Source: Blautia sp. (GTDB lineage Bacteria; Bacillota; Clostridia; Lachnospirales; Lachnospiraceae). Taken from it: 64,000 bases of DNA. The translations under genes were made by a program, and so were the position numbers. The stretch spans positions 1-64,000 of the forward strand of contig JAETNR010000011.1 of NCBI GenBank assembly GCA_021772055.1, given 5' to 3'. Shown in pieces: positions 47,569-56,072 of the stretch. The notes beneath the pieces are model-generated. The model did no database searches. It was not told the DNA's origin and saw only the letters and a program-made list of their open reading frames with translations. How positions within the stretch are numbered: the stretch's first letter is position 1; the number at the start of each line of letters is the position of its first letter.

Positions 47569-48462
47569 TCATACATAGTGGACCTTTTTCCTGCTGACCA
47601 GAAGATTGATACAGGTAATGGTCAAAACAATGGCAAACAATATGATTGCTGCAGCAGATGCATAGGATGGATATCCTCCGCTGTTTCCGTACAGCATATC
47701 ATAAACATAGCCCACAATGGTATTCATCCCCGCAGCGTTTAAGTCCGTGCCAAAAAGTGCAACCGCATCGCTGTATGCCTTAAATGCACCGATAAATCCT
47801 GTAATGATCAGGTAAAAAATCATGGGCGAGATCATCGGGAGGGTGATTCTGCGAAAGATCCGGAATGCGGATGTTCCGTCTACCCTGGCCGCATTGTAAT
47901 AATCCCTGTTCACAGATGCCAGCGCGCTGGTCAGAACCAGAATCTTAAAAGGCAGGACCACCCAGATGGTATAGAAACACAGCACAAACATTTTTGCCGG
48001 GTAGGGTCCGTCGATAAAATCAATGGAATTCCCCCCGAACCAGTTGATCATCAGGTTGATAAGCCCGTCCGTATAGGCTGTTTTTTTAAACAGGATCATA
48101 AATACCAGCCCCACAGCCAGAGTATTGGTCACATAGGGCAGGAAATAAATTGTCTGATAAAGATCCCGAAGAGGTTTTACAGAGCTTAATCCCACAGAGA
48201 TCAAAAGCGCAAGCCCTGTAGAAACCGGCACGGTAATCATAACCAGAAGAAACGTATTTTCCACTGCCTGCAGAAAGTAAGGGTCATGCAGAACATAGGA
48301 ATAATTGTATAATCCGGTGCCAAAGTACGTCTGGGATGCAAAGTTATAGCCTTCTTCAAAGGAATAAATAAAAACATCCACCAGAGGATACAGCATAAAA
48401 AATCCCAGAAACAGTATCCCGGGCAAAAGATACAGCCAGCCTTTCCAATTTTTTTTATCCAT
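47569..48462 (-). CDS. Carbohydrate ABC importer permease (MalF/UgpA type)
   Basis: 297 residues, about six membrane segments. It begins MDKKNWKGWLYLLPGILFLGFFMLYPLVDVFIYSF, the normal start of CUT1 first permeases. The EAA-loop is YNAARVDGTSAFRIFRRITLPMISP. It forms the membrane channel with the MalG-type partner that follows it in the operon. Spacing from the ATPase gene is 11 bases. Confidence 0.94.
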   Translation of the reverse strand: MDKKNWKGWLYLLPGILFLGFFMLYPLVDVFIYSFEEGYNFASQTYFGTGLYNYSYVLHDPYFLQAVENTFLLVMITVPVSTGLALLISVGLSSVKPLRDLYQTIYFLPYVTNTLAVGLVFMILFKKTAYTDGLINLMINWFGGNSIDFIDGPYPAKMFVLCFYTIWVVLPFKILVLTSALASVNRDYYNAARVDGTSAFRIFRRITLPMISPMIFYLIITGFIGAFKAYSDAVALFGTDLNAAGMNTIVGYVYDMLYGNSGGYPSYASAAAIILFAIVLTITCINLLVSRKKVHYV

Positions 48463-48473
48463 TTTTCTCTCCC

Positions 48474-49580
48474 CTATTTCTCAGCAAAAAAGCGGATCCG
48501 CTCTTCCGTCTCCTTATGAAAAATAAACACCTTTCCGGGCTTTAAAGCAAAACGGACTGTGGGCGAGCTTAAGTCCACCTTATTTTCCGCACTGATGATG
48601 GAACGGATCGTAGGGTTTACAGAAGCACTGTGCGTGGAAACCACGCTGATATCCCGGCCCATAACCTCCACACCGTTTAAGCTGCAGCGAAGGGGGCCGT
48701 TTTCACAAAGGACAAAGCCTTCCGGCCGGATTCCCACAAAAACCTCCTGGTCCGAAAGATCCCCGATATCCAGAATTGCTTCCTCCCCGATACAGAGCTT
48801 CCGGTCTTTGATCTTGCCCTCAAAAATATTGATTGGCGGAGTGCCCAAAAACTTTGCTACAAAGAGGTTCACCGGATCGTCGTACACTTCCTGGGGTCTG
48901 CCGATCTGCTGAATCACTCCCTGCTTCATCACCACGATCCTGTCCGAGATACTCATGGCCTCTTCCTGGTCATGGGTAACAAAAATGGTGGTGATCTTTG
49001 TTTCTTTTTGAATTCTCCTGATTTCCTCCCTGGTCTGCAGCCGCAGTCTGGCATCCAGATTGGAAAGAGGTTCATCCAGAAGAAGAACCCGGGGCATTTT
49101 TACCAGTGCACGGGCAATGGCAACCCTCTGCTGCTGCCCACCGGACAGTTCACTGGGCTTTCGCTCCATCAGGTCATCAATCTGAACCAGGCGTGCTGCC
49201 TCATTGGCTCTTTCCAGCATCCGGGCCTTAGTAAGCTTCCGGGCTCCCTTCAGATTTTCCAGAGGAAACAGGATGTTCTGTTTTACTGTGAGATGAGGAT
49301 AAAGGGCATAATTCTGAAATACCACTCCAACCCCTCTCTTTTCTGCCGGAAGATCCGTCACATCCTCCTCACCGAAAAAGATTTTTCCGCTGGTGGGTTT
49401 CAAAAGGCCGCACAGCAGATTCAGCGTGGTACTTTTTCCGCACCCGGAGGGTCCCAGAAGTCCGATCAGCTTACCGTCAGGAATCTCAAAATCAAAATGA
49501 TCCACTGCTATTACTTCCTTCTGCCCTTTTCTGCTGCGGTTCGGAAAGGTTTTTGTCAGATTCTGCAATACAACTTTCAT
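48474..49580 (-). CDS. ABC importer ATPase (UgpC/MsmK/MalK type)
   Basis: 368 residues. Walker A GPSGCGKSTT near 43, Q-loop VFQNYALYPHLTV, signature LSGGQQQRVAIARALVK, Walker B VLLLDEPLSNLD and switch His FVTHDQEEAMSISDRI form a complete ATPase. The C-terminal 130 residues are a TOBE-type regulatory domain (VFVGIRPEGFVL). It powers the two permeases that follow. Start: ATG 49580 with AAGGAGG five bases upstream; the longer frame has no ribosome site. It lies only ten bases after the RNA methyltransferase gene. Confidence 0.95.
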   Translation of the reverse strand: MKVVLQNLTKTFPNRSRKGQKEVIAVDHFDFEIPDGKLIGLLGPSGCGKSTTLNLLCGLLKPTSGKIFFGEEDVTDLPAEKRGVGVVFQNYALYPHLTVKQNILFPLENLKGARKLTKARMLERANEAARLVQIDDLMERKPSELSGGQQQRVAIARALVKMPRVLLLDEPLSNLDARLRLQTREEIRRIQKETKITTIFVTHDQEEAMSISDRIVVMKQGVIQQIGRPQEVYDDPVNLFVAKFLGTPPINIFEGKIKDRKLCIGEEAILDIGDLSDQEVFVGIRPEGFVLCENGPLRCSLNGVEVMGRDISVVSTHSASVNPTIRSIISAENKVDLSSPTVRFALKPGKVFIFHKETEERIRFFAEK

Positions 49581-49590
49581 GGTTTCCTCC

Positions 49591-50790
49591 TTATTTTTTC
49601 CGCCGCAGACAGCAAATGGTCTCAATGTGAGATGTAAAAGCGAACATCTCAATCGGCTGGATTTTTTCAACAATGTAGCCATGCCCGGAAAGATACTTCA
49701 AATCCTCGGCAAGGGATTCCGGCCCGCAGGATATGTAGATGATCTTCTCCGGCGAAAGACGTACTGCGGAAGAGAGAAATTTCTCATCACTTCCGGAGCG
49801 CGGCGGATCCATAAACACTACGTCAGCTCTCTCCCCGCTTTCCGCCATAGCCAGCATGAATTCCCCTGCGTCTCCCTGGAAGAAATCTGCGTTGGTGATA
49901 TGATTTTCTTTGGCATTCCTCCTGGCATCACGAACAGCATCCTTATTCAATTCCACACCGATCACCTTCTTCGCATGGGCTGCTGCGATCAGGCTGATGG
50001 TGCCGATTCCGCAGTAAGCATCGATCACGTTTTCCTTTCCGGAAAGTCCTGCCAGACGGATGGCAGTGCCATAGAGAATCTCTGTCTGCACAGGATTTAC
50101 CTGATAGAAAGATCCCGGAGAGATCCGGAAGGTACATCCGCACAGACGGTCCCTGATAAATCCCGGACCGTATAGAGGGATATCCCGTTCCCCCAATACC
50201 ATGCTGGTCTTTTTATCATTGATGTTCAGGACAATGGTGGTAATCTCCGGATGGACTTTGCGCAGTGCTTTTACAAAATTGTTTTTGGAAGGAAGAATGG
50301 GGGAACCTAAAACCAGGACCACCATAATTTCTCCGCTTTGAAAGCCTCTGCGCACCATCACATGCCTTAAAAGCCCATATCCGGTATCTTCGTCATAAGT
50401 TTTAATCTTAAAGGACTTCAGCATTCCCTGAATAGTATGGATGATCTCCTGGCATTTTTCATCTTCGATCAGGCAGTTTTCTACCGGAACGATATGGTGT
50501 GTGCCCGCTTCATAGGGGCCGCTGATGATATTTCCCTTCCTGTCACGTCCAAAAGCTCTGTGAACCTTATTTCTGTAATGAAGAGGATGCTCCATTCCAA
50601 TCATCGGACTGACTTTACAGAATTTTCCCAGAAGGGACTCTTCCTGCTTCTGTTTCTTTTTTAGCTGTTCAGAATATGCCATGCCCTGATACTGGCAGCC
50701 GCCGCATTTTCGGGAAACCGGGCAGGCGGCTTCGGAAACTTTCTTTTTCGGATAACTTTTTGGCGCTGCCTTTCTTTGTTCATTTTCCAT
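49591..50790 (-). CDS. rlmD: RlmD/TrmA-family rRNA or tRNA uracil-5-methyltransferase
   Basis: 399 residues. An iron-sulfur site is seen near the N-terminus (CPVSRKCGGCQYQG). The Rossmann methyltransferase part has DAYCGIGTISLIAA, FMDPPRSGSDEKFL with the DPPR motif, and ISCGPESLAEDL with the catalytic Cys. RumA/RlmCD enzymes methylate U747 and/or U1939 of 23S rRNA; TrmA-type tRNA activity cannot be excluded. There is no N-terminal TRAM domain, which most RumA proteins have. Start: ATG 50790 with AAGGAG nine bases upstream. It lies 32 bases after rsmH and is followed within ten bases by the importer ATPase. Confidence 0.9.
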   Translation of the reverse strand: MENEQRKAAPKSYPKKKVSEAACPVSRKCGGCQYQGMAYSEQLKKKQKQEESLLGKFCKVSPMIGMEHPLHYRNKVHRAFGRDRKGNIISGPYEAGTHHIVPVENCLIEDEKCQEIIHTIQGMLKSFKIKTYDEDTGYGLLRHVMVRRGFQSGEIMVVLVLGSPILPSKNNFVKALRKVHPEITTIVLNINDKKTSMVLGERDIPLYGPGFIRDRLCGCTFRISPGSFYQVNPVQTEILYGTAIRLAGLSGKENVIDAYCGIGTISLIAAAHAKKVIGVELNKDAVRDARRNAKENHITNADFFQGDAGEFMLAMAESGERADVVFMDPPRSGSDEKFLSSAVRLSPEKIIYISCGPESLAEDLKYLSGHGYIVEKIQPIEMFAFTSHIETICCLRRKK

Positions 50791-50822
50791 TTTTTCCCTC
50801 TCCTTCTCTGCTGAAAGCCGGG

Positions 50823-51872
50823 TCACGCCCGAATCGCCCACCGCATCTTTGTGGAACGGGCACGGCTGTTTCGAATACACTCCTCTTTTGACGGGCGGAT
50901 GACATCCCTGGAAATTTCACTGTAAATCCCGGCATTATAAAACTCTTTGAATGACTTTTTTACAAGGCGGTCTTCTCCGGAATGGAAGGTCAGAATCGCC
51001 GCACGGCCGCCCGGAGAAAGAATGTCCGGAAGCTTCTCCAAAAACTCATACAGCACTTCAAATTCACTGTTTACATCGATCCGAAGAGCCTGGAAGGTTC
51101 TCTGGCAGGATTTCTTTACTGCTTCTTTCCTATCCCCGGCAGGAAGGAACTCCAGCGCCTTTTCAATTGCCATTTTCAGATCTGTTGTGGTTAAAATGTC
51201 TTTTCCCCGCTTTTTCCAGGCTTCCACGGTATCTGCGATTTCTTCTGCATAGGGTTCGTCTGCGTTTTCCACCAGCATTCCCATAAACTCATCTCTTGTA
51301 CACTTTTTCAGACGTTCTGCTGCGCTGCTCCCTTTCTGAGGATTCATGCGCAGGTCCAGCGGTCCGTCAATTTTATAAGAAAATCCTCTGTCCGGATTGT
51401 CGATCTGCATGGAGGATACCCCAAGGTCTGCAAGGACAAAGTCAAACTTTCCGGATTCCACCAAAACCTGGTCAGCATTGGCAAAATTCAGCAGCTTTAC
51501 CGTAAGGATTTCTTCCCCGAATCCCAGCTTTTCCAGGCGCTCCCTGGTCTTTTCAGATTCTATGGGGTCTATGTCCAATGCATAAATATGCCCCTGGCTT
51601 TCCAGGCGTTTCAGCATTTCCAGAGTATGTCCTCCATAACCTAAGGTTGCATCCAATCCGGTCTGTCCGGGACGTATCTGCAAAAAATCCAGGATTTCCT
51701 TTACCATGATGGAAATATGCATTCCTGCCGGAGTTCCCCCTTTTCGGATAACTTTTTCAATAGTATCCGCATATTTTTCCGGCTGAAGCTCCTTATACTT
51801 TTCCTGATAATTCCTGGGATGGGTCCCTGCATATCGTACACGCCGCTTATGGGGCTTTTCCTGATAATCCAT
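50823..51872 (-). CDS. rsmH: RsmH-family 16S rRNA cytosine-N4-methyltransferase, N-terminally extended
   Basis: 349 residues, about 35 more than RsmH of E. coli. The extra N-terminus is basic (HKRRVRYAGTHPRNYQEKYKEL). Core motifs are LDATLGYGGHTLEML (SAM loop), ADLGVSSMQIDNPDRGFSY, RIDVNSEFEVL and ILTFHSGEDRLVK. The family methylates N4 of C1402 in 16S rRNA. None of the usual dcw neighbours (mraZ, ftsL, pbp, mraY) is present, so this may be a second, diverged copy rather than the dcw gene. AGGAGG precedes the ATG. Followed by rlmD, giving a two-gene rRNA methylation block. Confidence 0.88.
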   Translation of the reverse strand: MDYQEKPHKRRVRYAGTHPRNYQEKYKELQPEKYADTIEKVIRKGGTPAGMHISIMVKEILDFLQIRPGQTGLDATLGYGGHTLEMLKRLESQGHIYALDIDPIESEKTRERLEKLGFGEEILTVKLLNFANADQVLVESGKFDFVLADLGVSSMQIDNPDRGFSYKIDGPLDLRMNPQKGSSAAERLKKCTRDEFMGMLVENADEPYAEEIADTVEAWKKRGKDILTTTDLKMAIEKALEFLPAGDRKEAVKKSCQRTFQALRIDVNSEFEVLYEFLEKLPDILSPGGRAAILTFHSGEDRLVKKSFKEFYNAGIYSEISRDVIRPSKEECIRNSRARSTKMRWAIRA

Positions 51873-51906
51873 TCTGATTTCCTCCTGCTTTCCTTTTCAC
51901 ACGGAA

Positions 51907-51933
51907 GGGGATGGCAGATTATCCGCCATCCCC
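51907..51933 (-). terminator. Hairpin after the second DegV gene, possible terminator
   Basis: GGGGATGGC (51907-51915) pairs perfectly with GCCATCCCC (51925-51933). The following minus-strand bases (TTCCGTGTG) are not T-rich, so it may be a weak terminator or an mRNA stabiliser before rsmH. Confidence 0.45.
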
Positions 51934-51973
51934 TGTCATTATTCCGGTTTCTTCTGCGGCCGGCTGACGCTTT

Positions 51974-52843
51974 TTATCGTACATCTCCCATAAAGAACAG
52001 TGCCAAGGTTCCGGGACCGGAATGTGCTCCAATGGTTGCACCTACATAATTGGTAATCACTGTTTTTACAGGATATTTCTCTTTCACCTTCTCTTCCAGG
52101 AAACGCGCATCCTCTTCGCAGTCACCGTGGCTGATGAAAATCGTATCGCAGCTTTCCCTGAAGCTTCCGATTTTTTCATCCATTCCTTTGACCAGCTCAA
52201 GAATTGCTTTTTTTCGGCCCCGGACCTTTCCGATGGCCACCAGTTTTCCCTCATCATCTACATGCATGACAGGCTTAATGTTCAGCATGCCCCCAAGCAC
52301 AGCCGTCGTTTTTGACACACGGCCGCCCCGGTAGAGATGATCCAGATCATCTACGGTAAACATATGAACCACATGTTTCTTGTTCTCTTCTGCCCATGCA
52401 GCCACGGATTCCATATCTTCCCCCGCAGCCTTCTTCTGCTGTGCCAGATGAACCAGAAGCCCCTGTCCCAGAGATGCGCCCAGAGAATCCACCACAATGA
52501 TCTTTCTATCCGGATATTCCTCGGCAAGCTCCTCTGCAACGATCCGGGTGCTGTTATAGCTTCCGCTTAATCCTGAAGAAAAAGCAATATGAAGAATATC
52601 GCTGCCTTCTTTCAGATACGGCTCCATCAGTTTACGTGCGCTCTCCGGGTTTACCTGCGCCGTTGTGGGAAGGGCACCGTTTCTCATGCGCTCATAGAAC
52701 TCCTGCTCCGGAAGAAAACTGCCATAGGTGTAATCCACTCCGTCCATGGAATAACTTAAATAGGTGCAGCCAATTCCATACTCTTTATAATAAAACTCTG
52801 GAAGATCGGAATTATTGTCAGTTGTAATTACATAATCTCTCAT
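51974..52843 (-). CDS. DegV family fatty-acid-binding protein
   Basis: 289 residues. DegV features: YVITTDNNSDLPEFYY at the N-terminus, PTTAQVNPESARKL, IAFSSGLSGSYNSTRI and the GPGTLALFF end. It should bind a single fatty acid and may present it to fatty-acid kinase FakA. Only about a quarter of positions appear shared with the other DegV protein of the window, so the two are separate paralogues, likely with different acyl preferences. Start: ATG 52843 with AAGGTGG four bases upstream. A seven-base inverted repeat lies in the upstream region. Confidence 0.93.
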   Translation of the reverse strand: MRDYVITTDNNSDLPEFYYKEYGIGCTYLSYSMDGVDYTYGSFLPEQEFYERMRNGALPTTAQVNPESARKLMEPYLKEGSDILHIAFSSGLSGSYNSTRIVAEELAEEYPDRKIIVVDSLGASLGQGLLVHLAQQKKAAGEDMESVAAWAEENKKHVVHMFTVDDLDHLYRGGRVSKTTAVLGGMLNIKPVMHVDDEGKLVAIGKVRGRKKAILELVKGMDEKIGSFRESCDTIFISHGDCEEDARFLEEKVKEKYPVKTVITNYVGATIGAHSGPGTLALFFMGDVR

Positions 52844-52897
52844 ATTTCCACCTTTCTGCCCAAAATACAAACCGTTATTGCCCTAAGGCATATCATA

Positions 52898-52920
52898 ATC
52901 AGTGCAGTAGATACACTGAT
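52898..52920 (-). promoter_or_regulatory. Inverted repeat upstream of the second DegV gene
   Basis: ATCAGTG, nine bases, CACTGAT: a perfect seven-base inverted repeat spaced like a dimeric repressor operator. It abuts a TTGCAT sequence (52924-52919). The binding protein is unknown. Confidence 0.4.
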
Positions 52921-53027
52921 GCAATTCCGTCCCTATCATATCATTTCTAAGGCTTCACCGCAAGAAAAATCTCATGCTGCTTTTTGAAAATACTTTCCGC
53001 TCCGGTTACTGTTCGTACCGTTCTTTC

Positions 53028-54209
53028 TTATTTTCCCAGAACTTTCAGCGCTTCCTGAAGCTGATTATCTTCCTCATGGGAAATCTCTTCTTTATTCAAA
53101 AGATCCGGATCCAATTCTACTTCTATATCCGGTGTGATTCCCACTTTGTTAATGTTATTTCCATTTGGGGTATAATAGTTGGATGTGGTCAGTTTCACAG
53201 CACTTCCGTCACTTAGCTTACGGATAGACTGCACAACCCCTTTTCCGAAGGTAGTCGTTCCCACGATCGTTCCTGCCTCATGGTCCTGCACTGCGCCTGC
53301 AAAAATTTCGGACGCACTGGCGCTGGATCCATTCACCAGAACAGCCAGCGGTATTTCCAGCTCATTATCTCCCATAGAGCGTTCTTCCTCTCTGTTTCCG
53401 TATTTATCCTCCATATAGACAATGAGACCCTCCGGCAAAATTTCATTCAGGATATCGCATACGGATGTCAGCAGGCCTCCCGGATTTCCCCGAAGGTCCA
53501 CCACCAGGCTCTCCATTCCCTGCTCGTCCAGTTCCCGGAAAGCATCCATATACTGTTCATAGGTAACACCCGTAAATTCACTGATACGGATATACCCTAT
53601 CTCATCTTCAAGCATTTCATAAAACACACTGGGAAGTTCCACATCGGTAACGGGTACTGTAATCGTAAGCGGCTCCTCTGCGTTCTCTCTATGGACAGTC
53701 AGGGTGACGCTGCCATCGCTGCTTTTCACCATATGGGCAATTTCCGAGACAGTAAGCGACCGGATATCCGTTCCGTCAATGCTGCTGATGATATCTCCTT
53801 CTTCAAGCCCGGCCGCTTCCCCGGATCCGCCTTCATAGCACTGGATCACCTTCACGCCGCCCTCCGGATTTTCCTGCATCACAATTCCGATTCCCACATA
53901 AGCGCCTTCTGTGGAGGTGTATTCCTCTTCGTATTCTTCTGCATTATAATACCTGGAATAGGGATCGCCCAGACCATAGATCAGGCCTGCATAAATTCCC
54001 TCAGCAAGGCTTTCTTCCTCTTTTTCCTCCAGATAGTAACTGTCGATCAGGCTTTCCAGATATTCTATTTTCTGTACATGGGCTTTATCCGAAAGCACCC
54101 CTTCCTCTTTCGGTACTGTAAACATGTACCCGAGACAGCCGCCTGCTGCAATAAGCGCTGCCCCAAAAACACCTGTCAGTACCCCTTTCCAATATTCATC
54201 ACTTTTCAT
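53028..54209 (-). CDS. S41-family C-terminal processing peptidase (Ctp) with PDZ domain
   Basis: 393 residues. One membrane anchor (about 9-31) places the rest outside. The PDZ domain (about 100-185) has VGIGIVMQENPEGGVKVIQ and AGLEEGDIISSIDG. The peptidase domain carries LRGNPGGLL, GSSASASEIFAGA with the nucleophile Ser, and TTTFGKGVVQ with the general-base Lys. Ctp proteases trim secreted or wall enzymes and anti-sigma factors. It follows ftsX by nine bases; Ctp proteases next to ftsEX are common and act on wall-hydrolase regulation. The ribosome site is weak, so translation may depend on coupling with ftsX. Confidence 0.94.
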   Translation of the reverse strand: MKSDEYWKGVLTGVFGAALIAAGGCLGYMFTVPKEEGVLSDKAHVQKIEYLESLIDSYYLEEKEEESLAEGIYAGLIYGLGDPYSRYYNAEEYEEEYTSTEGAYVGIGIVMQENPEGGVKVIQCYEGGSGEAAGLEEGDIISSIDGTDIRSLTVSEIAHMVKSSDGSVTLTVHRENAEEPLTITVPVTDVELPSVFYEMLEDEIGYIRISEFTGVTYEQYMDAFRELDEQGMESLVVDLRGNPGGLLTSVCDILNEILPEGLIVYMEDKYGNREEERSMGDNELEIPLAVLVNGSSASASEIFAGAVQDHEAGTIVGTTTFGKGVVQSIRKLSDGSAVKLTTSNYYTPNGNNINKVGITPDIEVELDPDLLNKEEISHEEDNQLQEALKVLGK

Positions 54210-54218
54210 GGACTCTGT

Positions 54219-55124
54219 TTATACCTTCAAATGTTTTTTTGTTGTCACAAAGCTGCCGATAAGGCCAATTCCAATGCCAAGTGCAAGCCCGATGGGAAGC
54301 AGGACCATATAGATTTCTTCCACAGGAATAAAGGCCACCACTCCGGTAAGCACATTGAATTTCTCCAAAATATACTCTACCACACTGGTATATACAAAAT
54401 ACAAAGCCACCAGGGGGATCGCTGCTCCGATCACTCCCAGAACAATTCCCTCCAGTACGAAGGGGGAGCGCACAAAGCCATCCGTTGCACCGATCAGCTT
54501 CATAATGCCGATCTCCTCTTTTCGCACGGAAATTCCTACAGAAATCGTATTGCTGATCAGGAAAACGGAGATCAGCAAAAGTACGGCAATAATGGCAATG
54601 GAAGCATAGGAAACCAGGCGATTAAAGGAGCCCAGTGTCTTGGCTGCCTCCTCTGACTGATTGATTTCCCGCACATGATCCAGGCTCTGAATATAGGCAA
54701 CCAGCTCATTCTGTCTCTCGATCTCACTTAAATAAACATGATAATTTGCGGAATTTACCAGAGGATTGTCATCTTTAAATCCTTCTGCTGCTTCAGAGCC
54801 CTGGAAATACTGTTCCCGGAATTTCTCCCACGCCTCGTCGGCAGATTCAAACTCGATCTTTGCCACCTCGGGGCGCGCCTGAATAAGCTTACCTACTTCC
54901 TCCATTTCCTCCTGGGTGGTATCCTTTTCAAAGAAGACTGTGATCGGAACCTCCTGCTCCACCTTTCTGGCAATGTGATTCACATTATTGATAAGAGAAT
55001 AAAAAATTCCTACCAGAAAAATACAGGCTGCCATAGTAATAATGGAAGCAATGGAAAACATCAGATTTCTTTTTATATTTTTTACCCCCTGTTTCAGGGT
55101 AAACCAGATCGTACTAGGCCTCAT
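54219..55124 (-). CDS. ftsX: Cell-division protein FtsX
   Basis: 301 residues: an N-terminal membrane helix (about 22-45), a large extracellular loop (about 46-170) with VPITVFFEKDTTQEEM, and three C-terminal helices with SNTISVGISVRKEEIGIMKLIGATDGFVR. With FtsE it forms an ABC-type complex that does not transport but transmits ATP hydrolysis to peptidoglycan hydrolases at the septum or cell wall. The ATG overlaps ftsE by 11 bases, and GGGAGGG sits four bases before it. Confidence 0.96.
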   Translation of the reverse strand: MRPSTIWFTLKQGVKNIKRNLMFSIASIITMAACIFLVGIFYSLINNVNHIARKVEQEVPITVFFEKDTTQEEMEEVGKLIQARPEVAKIEFESADEAWEKFREQYFQGSEAAEGFKDDNPLVNSANYHVYLSEIERQNELVAYIQSLDHVREINQSEEAAKTLGSFNRLVSYASIAIIAVLLLISVFLISNTISVGISVRKEEIGIMKLIGATDGFVRSPFVLEGIVLGVIGAAIPLVALYFVYTSVVEYILEKFNVLTGVVAFIPVEEIYMVLLPIGLALGIGIGLIGSFVTTKKHLKV

Positions 55125-55797
55125 GGTACCCTCCCTCTTCCTCGTCGCTTATGATATTCCCTTCATGCATGGTAACCACACGCTTTTTCATGCTGTTTAC
55201 AATATCTTTATTGTGGGTTACTACCAGAACAGTAGTTCCTCTCTCATTGATCTCTTCCAAAAGAGCCATGATTTCTTCTGAAGTCTTAGGGTCAAGATTA
55301 CCGGTGGGCTCGTCTGCAAGAAGAATATCAGGACGGTTTACCAAAGCGCGGGCAATGGCCACCCTCTGCTGTTCTCCTCCGGAAAGTTCATCCGGAAAAG
55401 ACTTATACTTTCCTGCAAGACCAACCTCCTGCAAAATCTCAGGCACACGCTTTCTGATCACACGGGTGGGACGCCCGATCACCCTTTGTGCAAATGCCAC
55501 GTTTTCATATACATTCCGATCTCTTAAAAGCCGGAAATCCTGAAATACCACTCCCAGCTTCCTGCGGTATTTTGCTATACGCCTGTGCTTCATTCCCTCC
55601 AGTCGTTCCCCGCTTACGGTAATCTTGCCGGAGGTTGAATCCAGCTCTTTCATCAAAAGCTTGATCAGAGTGGATTTCCCTGAACCGCTGCTTCCTACCA
55701 CAAAGACAAACTCGCCCTTCTCCACATGCAGGTTCGCATGGTTTACAGCCGGAAGCCCTTTTCCATAGGACTTACTCACGTCAACCAAATCTATCAT
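55114..55797 (-). CDS. ftsE: Cell-division ATP-binding protein FtsE
   Basis: 227 residues. Complete ABC ATPase motifs: GSSGSGKSTLIKLL (Walker A near 36), VFQDFRLLRDRNVYENVAF, LSGGEQQRVAIARAL and ILLADEPTGNLDP (Walker B). The R-L-L-R-D-R stretch is characteristic of FtsE. It binds FtsX in the membrane and couples wall hydrolysis to division. First gene of ftsE-ftsX-ctp; AGGAGG sits five bases before the ATG. Confidence 0.97.
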   Translation of the reverse strand: MIDLVDVSKSYGKGLPAVNHANLHVEKGEFVFVVGSSGSGKSTLIKLLMKELDSTSGKITVSGERLEGMKHRRIAKYRRKLGVVFQDFRLLRDRNVYENVAFAQRVIGRPTRVIRKRVPEILQEVGLAGKYKSFPDELSGGEQQRVAIARALVNRPDILLADEPTGNLDPKTSEEIMALLEEINERGTTVLVVTHNKDIVNSMKKRVVTMHEGNIISDEEEGGYHEA

Positions 55798-55890
55798 AAT
55801 ATCCTCCTAAAAATTCTGGCCGTATTTATGCATACACAGCACCAGATCGCTATCTGCCGAATCTGCTTTTCAGCAGATCCAGCAACAAAA

Positions 55891-55913
55891 TGCTGCCGGA
55901 ACCTCCGGCAGCA
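55891..55913 (-). terminator. Hairpin between the PucR-type gene and ftsE
   Basis: TGCTGCCGGA (55891-55900) pairs perfectly with TCCGGCAGCA (55904-55913) around a three-base loop, followed on the minus strand by TTTTGTT. It can end the PucR-type transcript. Because a promoter-like sequence lies upstream of it, it may also be a leader terminator for ftsEX. A second hairpin, ATCTGCT/AGCAGAT, lies at 55861-55878. Confidence 0.7.
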
Positions 55914-55961
55914 CCTATGCACACCTTACGGACAAATGATTGTTAATATTTCTGTAATATT

Positions 55962-55991
55962 ATTGTAACATATCATTTTACCGCAATGCAA
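55962..55991 (-). promoter_or_regulatory. Candidate ftsE promoter upstream of a hairpin
   Basis: TTGCAT (55991-55986), 18-base spacer, TACAAT (55967-55962). Transcripts would cross the 55891-55913 hairpin before reaching ftsE. Confidence 0.45.
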
Positions 55992-56072
55992 CCCTTTTTT
56001 CTTATTTCACATAAAATTCATATTAATACGCAGTACTGTTCCCTTTCAGCCATTCCTGCGCAGGCTCTGGCA

